The notes below the pieces were generated by a model. That model did no database searches. It saw nothing but the letters and a program-made list of their open reading frames with translations, and was not told where the DNA came from. A program made the position numbers and the translations under genes. From Candidatus Gastranaerophilales bacterium (GTDB taxonomy: Bacteria; Cyanobacteriota; Vampirovibrionia; Gastranaerophilales; Gastranaerophilaceae), in NCBI GenBank assembly GCA_900768915.1, contig CAAGEQ010000034.1, positions 1-64,000 on the forward strand: a stretch of DNA of 64,000 nucleotides. Reading direction: 5' to 3'. Of this stretch, positions 25,404 through 35,191 are shown in pieces. Position 1 is the stretch's first letter. The number at the start of each line of letters is the position of its first letter.

Positions 25404-28400
25404 TTATTTATACAACCTTGCATTTCTATTAATCTCGTTTATCAAATAAATAATATTATCAGCATCTTTTGTTGAAAATACCCCATCAATGCCATCAGAA
25501 CATAAATCAGTAAATGGTGATTCATACAATGTTCCAATATCTAACATTGTTCCATTTATTCTTAAATAACTTATGATTTTATCTATGAATCTTATTTGAT
25601 TTGCATTGAAATTATTTGTATCCAAGTATTGAGCAAAAACTTTTTCGATTTCTTCATTATCTAAACCAATAACTGAACGGATAAATTCGCCTAAGCCTAA
25701 ATCGCCCATTAAAGTTTTAAATTTTTCTTCAGAACCCACAATATTAGCATTTTCTTTCAATATTTTTTCAAGTTGCTCAACATCTAGGGCTGTCAACGGT
25801 TTATTATGTTTTAATTTATTTATTGCAATTTCATTTTGATGTTCTTGCAAGAAAGATTCAACTTTTTTGCGATATTGAATTAAATCAACACCAGCAGTTT
25901 GAGTTGTATCGGTATCAATTAAAGTTCCATCTTGATTCAATTCATCTTCAAAGTTGGTATATACAATTTCTTGCTTTTGAAAATCAATCAAATCAATCAA
26001 ATCTCTTAATTTGATTCTTATTTCTTCTAATTCTGTAATTGTAATATCTTTCCAAAAATCTTCTGTTTGCAAATCACATATAAGTTCAATATGTTTTCTT
26101 ACCTTAGAAATTGCAGATTTTTCTTCTAAAAGATTTGCGATTATTTTTACTTTTTTCATGTAGTTATCAAAAACTTTTGCAGATTTAGAATAAAGTGCAA
26201 GTTGCATATTGACAATAATTAAATCAAATCTTTTAGCTAGTTCTTTATCTTCTGAATTTGTTGTAGGTAATTTTGCAATCTCATTTTTTATGTTTAAAAA
26301 ATCTGTATCGTCTAAATTATTCCATTTTTCTCTATTAGAAAATTTTTCAACATTTTCTATATGATGTCGAATAATAAAATTATCTCTATCCATTGTCTTA
26401 ACTGTATTGTGGAGATAATCTTTTATTTTTGATGAAAATATTTTTAAAACTTCATCGTCATCTTTAATTTTTTCTGCCAATTCTAATCTATTTAAGAATA
26501 ATCTTTCATTCAAAGATATAATACTTCCACCTGCTTTTGGTGGATTGCCATTAAAATATTCAAAATTTCCACAAGCATCAAAAATATAAAATTTCTTTTT
26601 ATCTTCATTTGGTCCAAACAAATTTGGGCAAAGTCTTGTTCCTCTACCAATCATTTGAATAAATTTTGTATATGAACGAACAACTTTAAAGAATACTAAA
26701 TTCACAACTTCTAATACATCAATACCTGTATCGAATTTATCAACAGATATTGCAATAGTTGGTTCTTTTTCTTTTACTGAAAATTCATCAATCAAACTTT
26801 GTGCATATTCAGTTTTATATGTTATTACTCTTGCAAACTTTCCTTTGTATTGTTTATAATTTTTATCAAATCTTTCAGCAATAAAATCTGCATGTTCTTG
26901 ATTCGCTGCAAAAATAATTGTTTTACCTAATTTATCTCCACCTTTGACTTTAATACCATTTGTCATTAATGATTCAAGAATTTTATCAACAGTATCTGCA
27001 TTAAATAAGAATTTGTTAAGTTTACCTTTATCAATTATATCGGGTAAAGAATCTGTTTCTTCGTCATAGAATTTTTCTTCATATTCTTCTTTTTCTTTAT
27101 CTGATAGTTCATTATATTTTATCCCATCACGCAAGAATTTTGTTGAAGTATCAAAACTTTCATAAGGTACTAAATATCCTTGTTCTACAGCCTCTTTATA
27201 TTCATAGCAATCTGTAGGAACGCCATCTTCTATTTCAAAAACTTCATAAGTGTTTTTGTCAATATCATTCTTTGGTGTTGCAGTTAATCCTAACATCAAG
27301 GAATCAAAATACTTAAATATTTCCCCATATCGTTTGTAAATACTTCTGTGAGCCTCATCAACAATAATTAAGTCAAAATAGCCAGCAGAATAGATTTTTG
27401 TATCGGCTTTTTTTGCATCAATTAAATTCATCATTGTTTGATACGTAGATACGACAAATCTGCTATTTGCACCATCACTACCTGCTTGCATTAAATTAAT
27501 AGGGTTTAAACTTGGCATAACTTTTGCACAGGCTCTTTGTGCTTGAATAACAAGCGGAACTCTATCTGCTAAAAACAGAATTCTTTTAGCCCAATTGTAT
27601 CGAGTTAAAATATCAACAATAGAAATTGCAACACGAGTTTTGCCTGTACCTGTTGCCATAACAAGTAAAGATTTTCTGTTTTTCTTTTGATAGTTTTCGC
27701 AAACACTTTTAATACATCTTTCTTGATATGGTCTGCCTGCGATGTCTTTGTTTATTTCTATATTTACTAAATCTTTTTTAGATTCTCGTCTGTTTATAAG
27801 TCTTTGTAAATCATCTTTTGAATAAAAACCACTAACTTTTCTTGATGGGTAATTCAAATCATCCCAAATATAATGTTCGTATCCGTTTGAATAAAACATT
27901 ATCGGTCTTTGTCCAAATTTCTTTTCAAGACAATTTGCGTATAATTCAGCTTGCTCTCTACCAACTTTTGCATCACGCATTGTTCGCTTTGCCTCAACAA
28001 GACCAAGAGGTTTGCCATCATCACCCCAAAGGACATAGTCAACATAACCCAAACCTGTTGGGTTTGGCATTCCTTCAACTTCGTATTCTGTTGCATCAGG
28101 TTTTGTAATATCCCAACCAACTTCTTTCAATAATACATCAATAAAGTATTTTCTAGTTTGTGCTTCATTGTAATTGTAATCAGTAGGATTTACCCTTTTT
28201 TGTGATTTAATTTGTTTAACTTTTTCAAGTAATTCTTGATTTTCTTTTATTAAATCTTCTTTTTCAAGTCGTTCTTGTTCTCGTTTTTCAATTTCTTTTT
28301 TTAATCGTTCTATTTCTGCTTGTTCTGGCGATACTTTCGGAACAATTGTTGTATCAAAAGTTAAACCTTTAATAGGTTCTTCAACAGAATAAGTTAAATA

Positions 28401-28757
28401 AAACCAATATAAGAAATAAAATAGTTCTATTGATGATTGTAGAGCATCTTTGTCAGAAAGTTTTTTATCTTCATGAGCAGCAATGTTACCCAATTTCCTA
28501 ACAATATTAACTTTTGCTACTAATGGAGAAAGAATATTATTTATAAATGTAGGCTCGTGAATAAGAGAATTTAAAGATGTATCATAAGGCATAACTAAAT
28601 CAGAATCATTTTTATACATCCAAATAACGGCTTTTTCTAAAGCCTTTCTGTTATTCAAACAAGCATAAACAGGCTTTGACCAAATACATTCTTCAGCCTC
28701 TTTTACTAATTCGTATATATTCTTCCATTGTTTTTGTAAAAAATCAAAATTGCTCAT
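25404..28757 (-). CDS. hsdR: Type I restriction enzyme R subunit (DUF4145-HsdR)
   Basis: 1117 residues; the motor and nuclease subunit. A DUF4145 domain occupies about residues 1-130 (FLQKQWKNIYELVKEAEE, RKLGNIAAHEDK) and a Glu/Lys coiled coil 150-185. The HSDR_N nuclease is next: YVDYVLWGDDGKPLGLVEAKR at about 240-262 gives the D...E-x-K site. The translocase has MATGTGKTRV (about 370), IVDEAHRS (about 468), LTATPK and MIGRGTRLCP. An EcoEI-type C-terminal domain ends the protein. It is the last full gene of the operon, 18 bases after hsdS. Confidence 0.93.
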   Translation of the reverse strand: MSNFDFLQKQWKNIYELVKEAEECIWSKPVYACLNNRKALEKAVIWMYKNDSDLVMPYDTSLNSLIHEPTFINNILSPLVAKVNIVRKLGNIAAHEDKKLSDKDALQSSIELFYFLYWFYLTYSVEEPIKGLTFDTTIVPKVSPEQAEIERLKKEIEKREQERLEKEDLIKENQELLEKVKQIKSQKRVNPTDYNYNEAQTRKYFIDVLLKEVGWDITKPDATEYEVEGMPNPTGLGYVDYVLWGDDGKPLGLVEAKRTMRDAKVGREQAELYANCLEKKFGQRPIMFYSNGYEHYIWDDLNYPSRKVSGFYSKDDLQRLINRRESKKDLVNIEINKDIAGRPYQERCIKSVCENYQKKNRKSLLVMATGTGKTRVAISIVDILTRYNWAKRILFLADRVPLVIQAQRACAKVMPSLNPINLMQAGSDGANSRFVVSTYQTMMNLIDAKKADTKIYSAGYFDLIIVDEAHRSIYKRYGEIFKYFDSLMLGLTATPKNDIDKNTYEVFEIEDGVPTDCYEYKEAVEQGYLVPYESFDTSTKFLRDGIKYNELSDKEKEEYEEKFYDEETDSLPDIIDKGKLNKFLFNADTVDKILESLMTNGIKVKGGDKLGKTIIFAANQEHADFIAERFDKNYKQYKGKFARVITYKTEYAQSLIDEFSVKEKEPTIAISVDKFDTGIDVLEVVNLVFFKVVRSYTKFIQMIGRGTRLCPNLFGPNEDKKKFYIFDACGNFEYFNGNPPKAGGSIISLNERLFLNRLELAEKIKDDDEVLKIFSSKIKDYLHNTVKTMDRDNFIIRHHIENVEKFSNREKWNNLDDTDFLNIKNEIAKLPTTNSEDKELAKRFDLIIVNMQLALYSKSAKVFDNYMKKVKIIANLLEEKSAISKVRKHIELICDLQTEDFWKDITITELEEIRIKLRDLIDLIDFQKQEIVYTNFEDELNQDGTLIDTDTTQTAGVDLIQYRKKVESFLQEHQNEIAINKLKHNKPLTALDVEQLEKILKENANIVGSEEKFKTLMGDLGLGEFIRSVIGLDNEEIEKVFAQYLDTNNFNANQIRFIDKIISYLRINGTMLDIGTLYESPFTDLCSDGIDGVFSTKDADNIIYLINEINRNARLYK

Positions 28758-28775
28758 TATATACCTGTTCCCATT

Positions 28776-30554
28776 TTACAATAAACTTAGTTGAGTTTTA
28801 TCTTCATCAAAATTAGAATCAATTGTATGAATGCCATGACCTTTTGGCACAAGATGTAAATTTTCCATATCCTGTAAAATTTCTTTTAACTCAACAGAAT
28901 TAAATCTTTGTTTTTGTTTTGACCAATGGTTTAAAAATTCATCAATTATTTCGGATTTTTTAGGATTTTTACCATCAATTAATAAATCATTCCAACACAT
29001 ATATAACGTTGAAAAGGCTTCACAATAATCTGTTGTTTTATTATAAAATTTATCAAGAATCCAAGAAATCTTATCTTTTTCTTTTTCAAAAGCGTTATCA
29101 TACATTTCATAATATTCGCTTAAATTAGTATCTTTTTTGTATTCAACTTTATTATTGGTTTTTGTTATCTTAATCCATTTATTTTTTTGTAATTTATCTT
29201 CAACGGAATAACGCATTTTAGGGCTATAAGGACCCGCTGCCATTCTGTGATAACCTGATGGCATAAGGTTTAAATCTTGTGTCATATCACATATGTTGAA
29301 CAATTTTTCCAATTTAACCGAACCAAAAGTTTGATGAGTTCGACACTTATCAATGATTTTAGTATGTAAAAGAACTTGTTTTGCTTGTAAATCTATAACA
29401 TTGTTTGGAGTTTTAGAAGATAATAATTCTCCCTTGAATGCTTTTTGGGATAATGAATTAAAAAGGTTGTCCATTTGTTCTATAACTTTTTCATTTCTTT
29501 GCTTTTGTTCTTCGACTTTTTCGACTATTCGAGCGAATTTATTTTGTTGTTCTATTGAAGGATACGGGAAATAAATATTGTCTAATATGCCAGTATTCAT
29601 GTGAGTAAACGCTCCGTCAGTTCCTGTCTTCAGACGGCATACACGACTTCCTTGATATTCAAGTAATTTAACAAACCAAATTGGTAATAACTCAGCATCA
29701 TTTAATCGTAATCTTATTAGGTTTGTGCTAATTATTGAATTTGTTTCAATATTTTCAACAACACACATTTTGCCAACAGTTCCAGCTCTTGAAATTATAA
29801 TATCGTTATTTTTAACATTATACGATTCTAATTCTCTATATTTTTTTTCAGTGATATATAAGTTAGGAATCTTGCAAAATTCACTATGTGGTAATATATT
29901 ATCCATATTCCAAACAGGTATGCCCGAATTAGTATATTCAAGCTTCTTTAGGGCACTACCAAAAGGGCCGCATTTAACAGATTTGTCATCTAAATAAAAT
30001 TCTTTTAAGCACCTTATATCAAAACTATTTTCATTCTTAACAGGGTCGCCGAACATATTAACGAAGGTAGATTTTAAGAATTCGTCAAGTTTTTCATTCG
30101 CTTGCTTTTTCTTTATTCTAATCTCATCTGCTTTATCAAGAATAGATACAATTTTTCTTTGTTCAGTACTATTTAACATTGGAATACAAATTTCACTTAA
30201 ATAATCTTTTGATAAATGTTGTAATCCTGCACCATGAAAGCCGTCTTGTAAAATTTGCATATTATTTCTTAAGTAATAATAAACATACTTGGCATTTACA
30301 TTTTCAAGTGGTTCTAATATAAAATTATCCGTTGAAACTGCAAATTTTGATTTTGCATAATGAACACTTGCACTACCACCTGTCGCAAAAATGAGTTTGT
30401 CTGGTTCATAATCATATTCATCAAAGTATTTATTTACTGTTGCACTTGAGGTATAGAACTGATATAAACCTTGCTCTAAACCTTCACCAGCCTTATGTTT
30501 AGATTTTGCTAAAAATTTGAATAGATTTTTAACTCTTACTTTATTATTTTGCAT
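28776..30554 (-). CDS. hsdS: Type I specificity subunit with a C-terminal extension
   Basis: About 592 residues from the ATG at 30554 (AAAAGGTAA upstream); an ATG pair at 30590 is in frame but has no site. Two target-recognition domains are visible, each followed by a conserved helix: STEQRKIVSILDKADEIR and SIEQQNKFARIVEKVEEQ. Normal HsdS proteins end near residue 390-410. Here about 190 residues follow, containing LEKLFNICDMTQDLNLMPSG and AGPYSPKMRYSVEDKL, a GPYS pattern reminiscent of Panacea/SocA-like winged-helix domains. The extension may recruit other factors or sense inhibitors. Confidence 0.85.
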   Translation of the reverse strand: MQNNKVRVKNLFKFLAKSKHKAGEGLEQGLYQFYTSSATVNKYFDEYDYEPDKLIFATGGSASVHYAKSKFAVSTDNFILEPLENVNAKYVYYYLRNNMQILQDGFHGAGLQHLSKDYLSEICIPMLNSTEQRKIVSILDKADEIRIKKKQANEKLDEFLKSTFVNMFGDPVKNENSFDIRCLKEFYLDDKSVKCGPFGSALKKLEYTNSGIPVWNMDNILPHSEFCKIPNLYITEKKYRELESYNVKNNDIIISRAGTVGKMCVVENIETNSIISTNLIRLRLNDAELLPIWFVKLLEYQGSRVCRLKTGTDGAFTHMNTGILDNIYFPYPSIEQQNKFARIVEKVEEQKQRNEKVIEQMDNLFNSLSQKAFKGELLSSKTPNNVIDLQAKQVLLHTKIIDKCRTHQTFGSVKLEKLFNICDMTQDLNLMPSGYHRMAAGPYSPKMRYSVEDKLQKNKWIKITKTNNKVEYKKDTNLSEYYEMYDNAFEKEKDKISWILDKFYNKTTDYCEAFSTLYMCWNDLLIDGKNPKKSEIIDEFLNHWSKQKQRFNSVELKEILQDMENLHLVPKGHGIHTIDSNFDEDKTQLSLL

Positions 30555-30589
30555 TCTGTTTACCTTTTTTATCTTTGCAATTTGCATCA

Positions 30590-31099
30590 TTATTCATTTT
30601 TTTTAGTATATGTTTCTAAAATCATAAAAGTTTCTTCGTCCATAATGAAGTTGTAAGCATTACTTCCTGGTCCTGCTAATCTTTTTAGAATTAATGATTC
30701 AATTGCTTCTGTATAAATTTCGAAAGTCAGTATAGGTTGTTGAAAAACACGACTGTTATTAGATATACAATAATCTACGATTTCTTTTTCTTTACCTTTT
30801 AGTCGGTTGTATTCATTTATAACTCTATCAAGTTTATTTTTCAGCCTTTCATCTTCCTTTATTTTTTTATATTGTTCATTTTTTATAATTTTATTTTTTC
30901 GGATTTGCAATTTTATTTTTCTTATGACATATTCAATAACCGAAGCAAGTGCCAGTAAAATAAGTATTAGGCCAATTAATAATAAATGATTATGTTCTTT
31001 ATCTACAAACATATTCCAGGCAACCAACAATGAACCAACTAAAAAATATTGAATAGGTTTATTTAAAATAGTCAAAAATTTTAAAAATTCTTTTTCCAT
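30590..31099 (-). CDS. SieB-like two-TM membrane protein inside the type I operon
   Basis: 169 residues. Two hydrophobic segments (about 17-32 and 38-58, LLLIGLILILLALASVIEYVI) are followed by a Lys/Glu-rich helix (about 60-105). A C-terminal soluble domain contains KEKEIVDYCISNNS and EAIESLILKRLAGPG. The layout of two membrane helices plus an L..KEKEI-type domain is that of superinfection-exclusion protein SieB. Its ATG overlaps the hsdM stop exactly, and it separates hsdM from hsdS, so it is co-expressed with the restriction system. The SieB link is a pattern judgement. Confidence 0.6.
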   Translation of the reverse strand: MEKEFLKFLTILNKPIQYFLVGSLLVAWNMFVDKEHNHLLLIGLILILLALASVIEYVIRKIKLQIRKNKIIKNEQYKKIKEDERLKNKLDRVINEYNRLKGKEKEIVDYCISNNSRVFQQPILTFEIYTEAIESLILKRLAGPGSNAYNFIMDEETFMILETYTKKNE

Positions 31100-32556
31100 T
31101 AAAGCATCTCCTCAAGTTCTTCAAGAGAAGTTTGAACTTCGGATTCAAGAGTTTTAATATCAGCAAGAATTTTTGAAGGTGCTTCATATTGAACTTCTTC
31201 GTATTCAATCTCTTTATACTTATTGATAGACAAATCATAACCATTTTTTCTGATTTCATCAGCATCTACAAAGAAATGTTTTGCTTTTCTGTCTGTATTA
31301 TCTTCATTGTTTCTATTTTTAAATGATTTGATAATGTCAGGAATATCGTTTTCTTCTATCGGTGTACGGTTATCATTCAATGTAAAACCGTCGTTTTGCA
31401 TATCATAGAACCAAACTTTATCAGTACCACCAGAATTTGTTTTTGTGAAAATCAATACGGCAGTAGAAACACCTGCATAAGGCTTAAACACACCACTTGG
31501 CATTGAAATAACAGCTTCTAATTTTTGGTTATCAATAAGTTTCATTCTGATTGATTTATGAGCATTAGAAGTCCCGAATAAAACTCCATCTGGAACAATA
31601 ACACATGCACGACCACCTGTTTTTAAAATTCTAATCATCAGAGCCAAAAACAAAAGTTCCGTCTTTGTTGTTTTAACTTCTGAACTTAAATTCTTTGCAA
31701 TTGTATCTTGATTCAATGAACCCTTAAACGGTGGGTTTGCAATTATACAAGTACAAAAATCTTTTAATTCTGATGCATCTTCTGAAAGAGAATCTTGATA
31801 ATTGATATTAGGATTTTGTTGACCGTGTGACATCATATTCATAGAGGCAATACGCAACATTGAATAATCAAAATCAAAACCATAAAACATATCGTTATAA
31901 AAATGTTTCTTCAAATCTTCTTTCATAAACATATCTTGATAATGTTCTTTTAGATATGAAATAGCACAAATTAAGAAACCCGCAGTACCACAAGCAGGAT
32001 CACAAACAATATCATTTGGTTTGATATCAGCAAGTTCTACCATCATTTTACCGATATGTCTTGGAGTTCTAAATTGACCATTAACACCTGCTTGAGCAAT
32101 TTTCGACAATAGATATTCGTACAAATCACCTTTTGTATCCAAATCTTGCATTTCAAGTTTGCTAATCATATCAACGGCTTGAGATAACAGACCTGAAGAC
32201 GGAATCATAAATACAGCATCTTTCATGTATTTAGCAAATTTTTCACCACCCATATTTTTAATAAATGGAAATACATCTTCTTGCACAATTTTAAACATTT
32301 CATCAGGTGCAAAATCTTTAAACTTTGACCAACGCATATTTTGTTGTTTTGGAGTTTCATCAAAAATTGGATTTTCAATAGGTCTTCCTGTTCTTAATGT
32401 TTTTCTTTCTGCCAATATTTGTTTATCATCAAGTTCTTTTATAAAAAACAAGTATGAAATTTGCTCAATTACAGTCAATGGGTTTGAAATTCCATTACTC
32501 CAAAATGTTTCCCAAAGTTTATCAATCTGTGATTTTTGCTCTAAAATTGTCGCCAT
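31099..32556 (-). CDS. hsdM: Type I N6-adenine methylase M subunit
   Basis: 485 residues. The helical N-terminal domain (LWETFWSNGISNPLTVIEQI, YLFFIKELDD) precedes the methylase core. Motif I is DPACGTAGFLICA (about residue 185) and motif IV is ANPPFKGS (about 277). FRTPRHIGKMMVEL upstream of motif I is diagnostic of HsdM. It forms the M2S modification enzyme with HsdS and the full nuclease with HsdR. AAAGGAG precedes the ATG; it is the first gene of the operon. Confidence 0.95.
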   Translation of the reverse strand: MATILEQKSQIDKLWETFWSNGISNPLTVIEQISYLFFIKELDDKQILAERKTLRTGRPIENPIFDETPKQQNMRWSKFKDFAPDEMFKIVQEDVFPFIKNMGGEKFAKYMKDAVFMIPSSGLLSQAVDMISKLEMQDLDTKGDLYEYLLSKIAQAGVNGQFRTPRHIGKMMVELADIKPNDIVCDPACGTAGFLICAISYLKEHYQDMFMKEDLKKHFYNDMFYGFDFDYSMLRIASMNMMSHGQQNPNINYQDSLSEDASELKDFCTCIIANPPFKGSLNQDTIAKNLSSEVKTTKTELLFLALMIRILKTGGRACVIVPDGVLFGTSNAHKSIRMKLIDNQKLEAVISMPSGVFKPYAGVSTAVLIFTKTNSGGTDKVWFYDMQNDGFTLNDNRTPIEENDIPDIIKSFKNRNNEDNTDRKAKHFFVDADEIRKNGYDLSINKYKEIEYEEVQYEAPSKILADIKTLESEVQTSLEELEEML

Positions 32557-32673
32557 GCGTTAACTCCTTTATCTAATTATACATGCTGATTTAAAAAATA
32601 TTCTTAATACAGAAATAATTTAATAATTCTAATCCCCTAATATACACTCACCCTTAACGATTGTTAAGATAGT

Positions 32674-32701
32674 TTGTGATAGACAGAATTTGTAGTATAA
32701 T
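32674..32701 (+). promoter_or_regulatory. Leaderless-type promoter of the TPR/phosphoesterase pair
   Basis: TTGTGA (32674-32679), 16-bp spacer, TATAAT (32696-32701), then exactly six bases to the ATG at 32708. No Shine-Dalgarno sequence. Confidence 0.65.
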
Positions 32702-32707
32702 CATTCT

Positions 32708-34120
32708 ATGAAGTGCTTTGTGAAACGAATTATTTTAGGGTGTGCATTATTGTCTATGATGACAATATCTTGTCATGCGAATGATTTAACTGACGATTAT
32801 TTCGACATTGCACAAAACTATCTTAAAGAAGGTAACAAAGCCAAAGCACTTGAATATGTCAATCAAATATTAGAAATTGAAGAAAACAATTCACAAGCAC
32901 TTGGTCTGAAAATTAAACTTACTCCACCAACTACTTCAAAAGCACTTCCAAAGTTGGACAGACCACTAATATTTGACATACCTTACGCAAGTACTGACAA
33001 CCAAACATCAGATACTTACTACAAGCAAGGACTAGATTGCTACAAGAACAAAGACTATGCTGCAGCAGAAGACAGTCTTAAAGTTGCAATCCAAATGAAC
33101 GGGAACAATTTCAGAGCATACAACACTCTTGGACTTGTATATTGGGCTCAAAATAAATTAGACAATGCAAAAAATGCTTTTGAAGCAGCAAATGCTCTAA
33201 ACAATTCCTTCACAATCCCACTTGATAACCTTGCACAAGTTTACAAACAAACTGGTGAACTAGAAAAAAGTTATGCAACATTATTAAAAGCACAAAACCA
33301 AAATCAAAATGATTTTTGCACATACATGTTATTAGGCGATTATTACAGAGATGTAGCAGATTACGATAATGCAATAAAAAACTACAAAGAAGTAATTAGA
33401 ATCAATCCTAAATACAATCTTGCATATTTAAAAATTGCAAAAGCAAGAACTGACAATTTAGATTTTACTGGTTCTAACGCAACACTTAATTATTATCATG
33501 GACTAAACCCTAATGATGATTATGTTTATTGTCTAATGGCAAAAAATTTCATGTACATGAACCAATTCAACAAAGCCAAAGAAAGTATGTATAAAGCAAT
33601 TTTGATGAATAATTGTAGAGAATATCGCATTGAATTAGGTAAAATAAATTACCAAACAGATGATATTCAAGATGCTCTAGACTGTTTCACGAGTGCATTA
33701 TACGCTAACAGCACGTCAGAAGTTTATAACTATATTGGTATGTGCTATTACAATTTACACGATTTCAACAAAGCAATTACAAACATAAGCAAAGCAATAT
33801 CCATGCCAGATGCAAGAGTATTGTACTACTACAACCTAGCAAAAATTTATTACACATTAAAAGACAACACAAATTACACAAAATATATGGATATGGTTAA
33901 AAACTTCCAGCCAACAACATGCCAAGACTACATTGATATGAGTGGCATTTTACTTGATTCAGAAAGCAAAAATGCTGCACTTAGTATGTTAAACAAGGGA
34001 ATTGACAAATACCCAAAAGTTAAGGAATTATATCTTGAAAAACTTAAAATCTATGATTTAACAGAGGATTTGCAAGGTATTGGACAAACAAAATTAGAAA
34101 TGGAGAATGCATTTAGATAA
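32708..34120 (+). CDS. Exported TPR-repeat protein
   Basis: 470 residues. A signal peptide (KRIILGCALLSMMTISCHA, cleavage near 24) is followed by about ten tetratricopeptide repeats, for example SDTYYKQGLDCYKNKDYAAAEDSL (in part) and YNTLGLVYWAQNKLDNAKNAFEAA (in part), running to the end. TPR arrays hold protein partners; here the site is the envelope or periplasm. The stop overlaps the phosphoesterase ATG as TAATG, so the two products are made together and may interact. It starts six bases after a TATAAT box without a ribosome site. Confidence 0.85.
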   Translation: MKCFVKRIILGCALLSMMTISCHANDLTDDYFDIAQNYLKEGNKAKALEYVNQILEIEENNSQALGLKIKLTPPTTSKALPKLDRPLIFDIPYASTDNQTSDTYYKQGLDCYKNKDYAAAEDSLKVAIQMNGNNFRAYNTLGLVYWAQNKLDNAKNAFEAANALNNSFTIPLDNLAQVYKQTGELEKSYATLLKAQNQNQNDFCTYMLLGDYYRDVADYDNAIKNYKEVIRINPKYNLAYLKIAKARTDNLDFTGSNATLNYYHGLNPNDDYVYCLMAKNFMYMNQFNKAKESMYKAILMNNCREYRIELGKINYQTDDIQDALDCFTSALYANSTSEVYNYIGMCYYNLHDFNKAITNISKAISMPDARVLYYYNLAKIYYTLKDNTNYTKYMDMVKNFQPTTCQDYIDMSGILLDSESKNAALSMLNKGIDKYPKVKELYLEKLKIYDLTEDLQGIGQTKLEMENAFR

Positions 34121-35106
34121 TGAAAAACAACAAAACAAAATCATTTTTATCTGTGATTTTTAGTTGGTTATTCATCATTACAGTTGCGTGCGTAATTGGT
34201 ATGCAAATGTGTGATGCGAATTGTGCCAACCTAAAATTTGCACAAATTAGTGATGCTCACTATTCAACTTTTGAACAAGATACATCATTCAAATTATTAA
34301 ATTCGTCAGCAGATATACTTGATGACGCAATCTCACAAGTAAATTCAACACCAAACATTGATTTTACAATGTTCACAGGTGATATGATTAACAAACCAAA
34401 AGAAACAGAACTAATCAGTTTTATTTCTCATGCCAAATTATTAAATACACCTTGGTATGTTGTTTTTGGAAACCACGACACAGCATTTGGAGTATCTTTA
34501 ACAAAATCATTGTACTTTGATATTCTAAATGGACGTAACCCAAACTTCTGCTACAAAACACCATACTACTCTTTCACTCCAAAGAAAGGCTATAAAGTAA
34601 TTGCACTAGATACAATCATTGACTATAAAAGAACTAGTCAAGGCGAAGTCTCAGAAAAAGAACTTGAATGGCTAAAAGATGAACTAGACAATTCAAAAAA
34701 TGATATTATAATTATTTTTTCACATGTACCAGTTGTCGAACCATATCCAAGTGAATCGCACAAACTAATCAATAGTTATGAAGTACGATTATTACTAAAA
34801 AAATATGATAACCCAATCATTGTATGCTCTGGACATTATCACGGCACAAAAATAATCCAAGATAATAATATTTTATATATAAATACACCATCATTAGTTT
34901 CATATCCAAACGCATTTAGAATAATAAATGTATGTCCACAAAGAACAAAAGTTTTGGTTGATATTTATTATAAAGAAACACGACTAAAAGAACTTCAAAC
35001 AAAAGCAAAAAACAAAGGTATTGGAACTGCATTGTTATACGGCAACGAAGAAGACCGAACAAATACTTTTGAACTTCCCAAAAAACGAGATAGAAATTCT
35101 ATATAA
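34120..35106 (+). CDS. Calcineurin-like metallophosphoesterase, membrane-anchored
   Basis: 328 residues. The N-terminal hydrophobic helix (SVIFSWLFIITVACVIG, residues 9-27) should export and anchor the enzyme outside the cytoplasmic membrane. Metal ligands are in order: D-x-H in ISDAHY, GD in FTGDM, GNHD, H in IFSHVP and GHYH near residue 240. This is the two-metal calcineurin-type site of 3',5'-cyclic-nucleotide and phosphodiester hydrolases; the substrate is not evident. It is the second gene of the TPR operon and is followed by a strong terminator. Confidence 0.88.
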   Translation: MKNNKTKSFLSVIFSWLFIITVACVIGMQMCDANCANLKFAQISDAHYSTFEQDTSFKLLNSSADILDDAISQVNSTPNIDFTMFTGDMINKPKETELISFISHAKLLNTPWYVVFGNHDTAFGVSLTKSLYFDILNGRNPNFCYKTPYYSFTPKKGYKVIALDTIIDYKRTSQGEVSEKELEWLKDELDNSKNDIIIIFSHVPVVEPYPSESHKLINSYEVRLLLKKYDNPIIVCSGHYHGTKIIQDNNILYINTPSLVSYPNAFRIINVCPQRTKVLVDIYYKETRLKELQTKAKNKGIGTALLYGNEEDRTNTFELPKKRDRNSI

Positions 35107-35117
35107 ATAAAACACTA

Positions 35118-35149
35118 AAAAAGGTTTCAGCGGGGACTGAAACCTTTTT
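35118..35149 (+). terminator. Terminator of the TPR/phosphoesterase operon
   Basis: AAAAAGGTTTCAG (35118-35130) and CTGAAACCTTTTT (35137-35149) form a 13-bp stem with loop CGGGGA. Confidence 0.92.
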
Positions 35150-35191
35150 AATAATTCGGGGGGACTAATAAAAAAATATATATTTTAAAAC

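Noticed and set aside
27842..28133. Several 60-90 codon ORFs antisense to hsdR
   Set aside because: They mirror the codon structure of hsdR, lack ribosome sites and resemble no known proteins; the same applies to other antisense ORFs across the window.
21122..30554. Phase-variable hsdS shuffling by the nearby recombinase
   Set aside because: Only one hsdS is present and I saw no partial hsdS copies or inverted repeats that recombination could use.
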